A program made the position numbers and the translations under genes. A DNA stretch of 64,000 nt from contig CP136061.1 of NCBI GenBank assembly GCA_032622095.1, forward strand, positions 89,706,983 to 89,770,982, read 5' to 3'. The DNA is from Siphonodentalium dalli. Its lineage: Eukaryota > Mollusca > Scaphopoda > Gadilida > Siphonodentaliidae. Position 1 is the first letter of the stretch, and every line of letters starts with the position of its first letter. Of the stretch, positions 62,110 to 64,000 are shown in pieces. Under the pieces are notes generated by a model, which worked only from the letters and a program-made list of their open reading frames with translations, did no database searches and was not told where the DNA came from.

Positions 62110-63445
62110 GCATTATTAGCTCAACTTACTTTGTAAGTTTGAGCTATTGCCATGGTTTGGCATCCGTCGTCCATTTGTCCGTCAACAATTTCCTTTGGCG
62201 CGGGCTACAGGTCGTACCTTTGGTCTGATCTTTATGAAAATTGTCATGAATGTTGACATTGACATGTAGATGGGAACAAGTCATTTTGGGGTCATTCCGC
62301 CAAAAAACATGGTCGCTGGTGGCCATCTTGGATTTCAAAATTCAATCCATAGGCGCGGGCTACAGGTCGTACTGTTCGTCTGATCATCATGAAATTTGTC
62401 ATGGATGTTAATATTGACATGTAGATGGGAATGAGTGATTTTGGGGTCGTTCGGCCAAAAAACATGGCCGCCAGCAGCCATCTTGGATTTTACTCTTTGC
62501 ATGACTAAATCCTTTGGCGCGGGCTACAGGTCGTTGCGTTGGTCGGAAGTTCATGAAATTTGTCATGGATGTTAACACGGACATGTAGATGGGAACGAGT
62601 CATTTTGGGGTCGTTCGGCCAAAAAACATGGCCACCAGCAGCCATCTTGTATTTTACTCTTTGCATGACTAAATCCTTTGGCGCGGGCTACAGGTCGTAC
62701 CTTTAGTCTGATCTTTATGAAATTTGTCATGAATGTTGACATGTAGATGGGAACGAGTCATTTTGGGGTTATTCGGCCAAAAAACATGGCCGCTGGTGGC
62801 CATCTTGGATTTCAAAATTCAATCCATTGGCGCGGGCTACAGGTCGTACTGCTTGCCTAATCATCATGAAATTTGTCGTGGATGTTAATATTGACATGTA
62901 GATGGGAACGAGTCATTCTGGGGTTGTTCGGCCAAAAAACATGGCCGTCAGCAGCCATCTTGGTTTTACTCTTTGCATGACTAAATCCTTTGGCGCGGGC
63001 TACAGGTCGTAGCTTTGGTCAGATCGTCATGAAATTTGTCATGGATGATAACAATGACATGTTGATGGGAACGAGTCGTTTTGGGGTCATTCGGTCAAAA
63101 AACATGGACGCCAGCAGCCATCTTGGATTTTACTCTTTGCATGACTAAATCCTTTGGCGCGGGCTACAGGTCGTACCTTTGGTCTGATCTTTATGAAATT
63201 TGTCATGAATGTTGACATTGACATGTACCGGTAGATGGGAACGAGTCATTTTGGAGTCATTCGGCAAAAAACATGGCTGCCAGCGGCCATCTTGGATTTC
63301 AAAATTCAATACATTGGCGCAGGCTACAGGTCGTACTGCTTGTCTGATCATCATGAAATTTGTCATGGATGTTAATATTGACATGTAGATGGGAACGAGT
63401 CATTTTCTGGTCATTTGGCCAAAAAACATGGCCGCCAGCATTAAA
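62110..63445. repeat. tandem array of 155-165-bp repeat, second array
   Basis: About eight units with the same landmarks as 6352-9050, opening with the same 'agctcaacttactttgtaag' leader. Breaks off in mid-unit near 63441. Confidence 0.88.
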
Positions 63446-63717
63446 CAATGTATTAACTACTGACCAATGATGCAACTTCACAAGCATTTGATATATCATT
63501 TGTACTCTATGAAACTATTAAAGTTTTCTTTTTGGTTTGTTTAAACTATATGTACATGGGTTGTACATCAGACTTTAAATGAATAGTAAATTTTTACATC
63601 CAACAATGTTTTTTTGATAAATCAAGAGTAAACATAAAACCCTGTTGCTGGGCAATTTGAGCATAAATAGCGGGAATAAAAAAGTGTCCAATGAACAGTT
63701 AATTAACTTTGTGTGGC

Positions 63718-63935
63718 CCAACCAGTGAAGGATCCAGGTTTTTTTTTGGGGGCACCTGTTTTTGGGCAAAGATATGCTGAAGGCATATCCCGAAGACCTG
63801 AGCAAGGGAGGTTCGGGTGGGGGTATCCCCCTGCTGATGGTGGGGAGTCTGGGGGTTCTCCCCCTGGAATTTTTTTTTTAATCCAATGCGTTGAGAGCTA
63901 AATTAGCTCTCAATGCATTGGATTTAAAAAAAAAT
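63718..63935. repeat. 'ggatccaggttttt ... ccccctggaa' dispersed repeat and hairpin
   Basis: G-rich text with 'ggtgggggtatccccctg' and 'gggggttctccccctggaat', a type of degraded repeat found in many invertebrate genomes (from memory), followed by a palindrome at 63881-63936 (aatccaatgcgttgagagct and inverse). Confidence 0.55.
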
Positions 63936-64000
63936 TAGCTCAGCTAATCTAGGGCTCTCGGAATCAGTATTATGAATTTTACTGAGAGGTCAATTTGATC

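Overview
This is a eukaryotic (animal) genomic window: AT-rich, intron-dominated and packed with nested transposable elements. The frequent ACATGTA-type words, DIRS-like and hAT-like elements, tRNA-derived SINE pieces and the animal-type transporter gene suggest a marine invertebrate. A mollusc is my first guess, but amphioxus, a hemichordate or a brachiopod are not excluded.

The one gene I can support runs left to right across almost the whole window. It is the animal nucleotide-sugar transporter SLC35B4 (UAA family of SLC35 carriers, ER/Golgi). Nine small exons (50-223 bp) at 5334, 9261, 12124, 16819, 31946, 32895, 37303, 51899 and 60098 join in one reading frame with matching splice phases and GT/AG borders. 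They give 294 residues ending in a stop at 60318-60320. The first coding exon (about 30 residues) was not found and probably lies left of the window. None of these exons is a long open frame; they are recognisable only by protein family similarity plus splice signals.

Everything else is intron filled by repeats. Intron 1 tail (1-5333): a ~200-bp satellite and four TA-flanked foldback MITEs. Introns at 5.4-16.8 kb: a 155-165-bp tandem repeat, TTAA-flanked MITEs, and a hAT element (12482-13708) with an 8-bp target duplication and a fossil BED finger. The 15-kb intron 16904-31945 holds an 8.3-kb foldback (arms 19000-21910 and 23869-27286). Intron 33005-37302 holds a broken Tigger/pogo transposase. 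The 14.5-kb intron 37379-51898 is mostly one ~12.5-kb insertion (38323-50824) with the architecture of a DIRS-like retroelement. It has been invaded by a second foldback (42258-49491) whose arms are a 41-43-bp satellite, and then partly duplicated. Intron 51969-60097 holds an exon copy in the loop of an inverted repeat and two hAT elements (54210-55825 and 57664-60052) with perfect 8-bp target duplications. After the stop codon come partial copies of the last exon, more foldback MITEs and a second array of the 155-165-bp repeat.

The strongest new observations are the DIRS/foldback nest, the CAAGCC palindromic MITE family with consistent 8-bp duplications, the exon duplications, and the number of insertions sitting within tens of bases of splice sites of a gene whose exons stay intact.
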